Assembly (NCBI GenBank): GCA_015490255.1
Contig: WFYF01000258.1
Location: 1-5,414 of the forward strand
Reading direction: 5' to 3'
Length of the DNA stretch: 5,414 bases
DNA from: Caldifarciminota bacterium
Lineage (GTDB): Bacteria; Hydrothermota; Hydrothermia; S141-80
Shown here: positions 5,015 to 5,414 of the stretch, piece by piece
Layout of the letters: every line of letters starts with the position of its first letter
Position numbering within the stretch: position 1 is the first letter of the stretch
Translations under genes and position numbers: made by a program
The notes under the pieces: generated by a model
Databases searched by the model: none
Told to the model about the DNA's origin: nothing
What the model saw: only the letters and a program-made list of their open reading frames with translations

Positions 5015-5414
5015 CCCCTGCCCTCCTGCAGACGGTGAAACACCGCCCGAAACATCTGCTCACCCGCGGGCTCCATGGATTCAAAAAACACCGGCGTTCT
5101 TCCATAGTGTGCGTTATGATCTCCATCCACATAGAGGATTTCTCCCCGGACTTCCCAGGAAGATCCCCGGGTCATGATCCAGGCGCCGGTGTGGGGGAGA
5201 AAAACCGCACGGAGCGCAGAGAACCCCAGGGGATCCGACATGGGATCCGGAAGGGTATCCACAGGGCTCCACCGCCACGATCCGTTCTCCAGGCGTCCTT
5301 CCCAGACAACCAGGGTGTGCGAGTCATCACACGCCTCTTCCACCGAGCCCCAGCGGTGAGGTCCGGGAAGGTCAAAAAGGGGGAGAAAATCAAAACCGCA
5401 GGAAGGTGTGGAAA
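4984..5414 (-). CDS. unidentified protein, C-terminal part (gene continues past the right edge)
   Basis: The frame is open from the right edge (first complete codon at 5412-5410) to TGA 4986-4984, giving 142 visible residues. The GTG at 5343 is an internal possibility only, since the frame remains open upstream and no ribosome-binding site marks it. The sequence is rich in Trp and aromatic residues and looks beta-rich: SHTLVVWEGRLENGSWRW, later TGAWIMTRGSSWEVRGEILY, and near the end RAVFHRLQEGRGWLVHVRIA. The alternation of short strands and turns suggests a beta-sheet domain, perhaps secreted or periplasmic given the lipoprotein that follows, but the N-terminus is missing. No known family motif is recognised. 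It overlaps the lipoprotein gene by 31 nt, implying a minus-strand operon whose promoter lies outside the window. Confidence 0.6.
   Translation of the reverse strand, partial: STPSCGFDFLPLFDLPGPHRWGSVEEACDDSHTLVVWEGRLENGSWRWSPVDTLPDPMSDPLGFSALRAVFLPHTGAWIMTRGSSWEVRGEILYVDGDHNAHYGRTPVFFESMEPAGEQMFRAVFHRLQEGRGWLVHVRIAP
5022..5027 (-). promoter_or_regulatory. Shine-Dalgarno for the lipoprotein gene
   Basis: On the minus strand AGGAGG (5027 down to 5022) lies 7 nt before ATG 5014. It is embedded in the end of the upstream gene. It argues that the 31-nt overlap between the two genes is real and that the lipoprotein start is correctly placed. Confidence 0.7.

Noticed and set aside
4640..5038. + strand open frame opposite the lipoprotein gene
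   Set aside because: It is rich in His, Cys, Arg and Ser with no domain. The minus strand has a lipoprotein signal and a strong Shine-Dalgarno.
1..5414. CRISPR array, tRNA, rRNA, insertion sequence or riboswitch
   Set aside because: No regularly spaced repeats, no tRNA- or rRNA-like conserved segments, no transposase motifs or terminal repeats, and the only 5' leader of note is about 34 nt, too short for a known riboswitch.

Overview
This is an ordinary bacterial chromosomal segment of high GC content. The central genes are roughly 65-70% GC by eye. On the + strand, one tightly packed operon of six genes fills about 206-4435. On the opposite strand, a shorter and less GC-rich pair of genes comes in from the right edge and meets the operon tail to tail. 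No mobile element, tRNA, rRNA or CRISPR array is visible. The species cannot be named from this window. The tiny basic protein at the head of the operon resembles the COX24/AURKAIP1 (mS38/bS22-like) small-subunit proteins in the form I associate with Bacteroidota and relatives, so a GC-rich member of that broader group is a reasonable guess. Heavy use of CGG for arginine is consistent throughout the operon.

Left edge (1-205): 1-89 is probably the last 28 codons of an upstream gene. A short non-coding stretch follows, leading into a near-consensus sigma-70-type promoter (TTGCAA, 17 nt, TATAAT).

Operon (275-4435): (1) a 31-residue Lys/Arg-rich ribosomal-type protein with a strong Shine-Dalgarno, hidden in a different frame from the longer open frame that covers it; (2) an NADP(H)-type short-chain dehydrogenase/reductase; (3) a fumarylacetoacetate-hydrolase-family enzyme; (4) an eIF-2B alpha/beta/delta-like protein in which the isomerase cysteine appears to be replaced; (5) D-alanine--D-alanine ligase with an altered ATP-ribose-binding position; (6) a short CinA/COG1058 protein without the NMN deamidase domain. 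Each junction from gene 1 to gene 6 is a 1- to 8-nt stop/start overlap, so the set is very likely co-transcribed and translationally coupled. The products belong to unrelated processes (ribosome, redox/keto-acid chemistry, sugar-phosphate or regulatory function, cell wall, nucleotide repair). The operon therefore looks like a housekeeping collection rather than one pathway.

Right part (4432-5414, minus strand): a gene of unknown function runs in from beyond the right edge and ends at 4984. It overlaps by 31 nt a small lipoprotein gene starting at 5014. The lipoprotein frame appears to be broken by a single-base frameshift near 4709-4736. Its likely true C-terminus continues in another frame to 4432, where its stop codon interlocks with the CinA stop codon. 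I found no convincing novel system. The hidden small gene, the apparent frameshift and the residue changes in the eIF-2B-like protein and Ddl are the points most worth checking.
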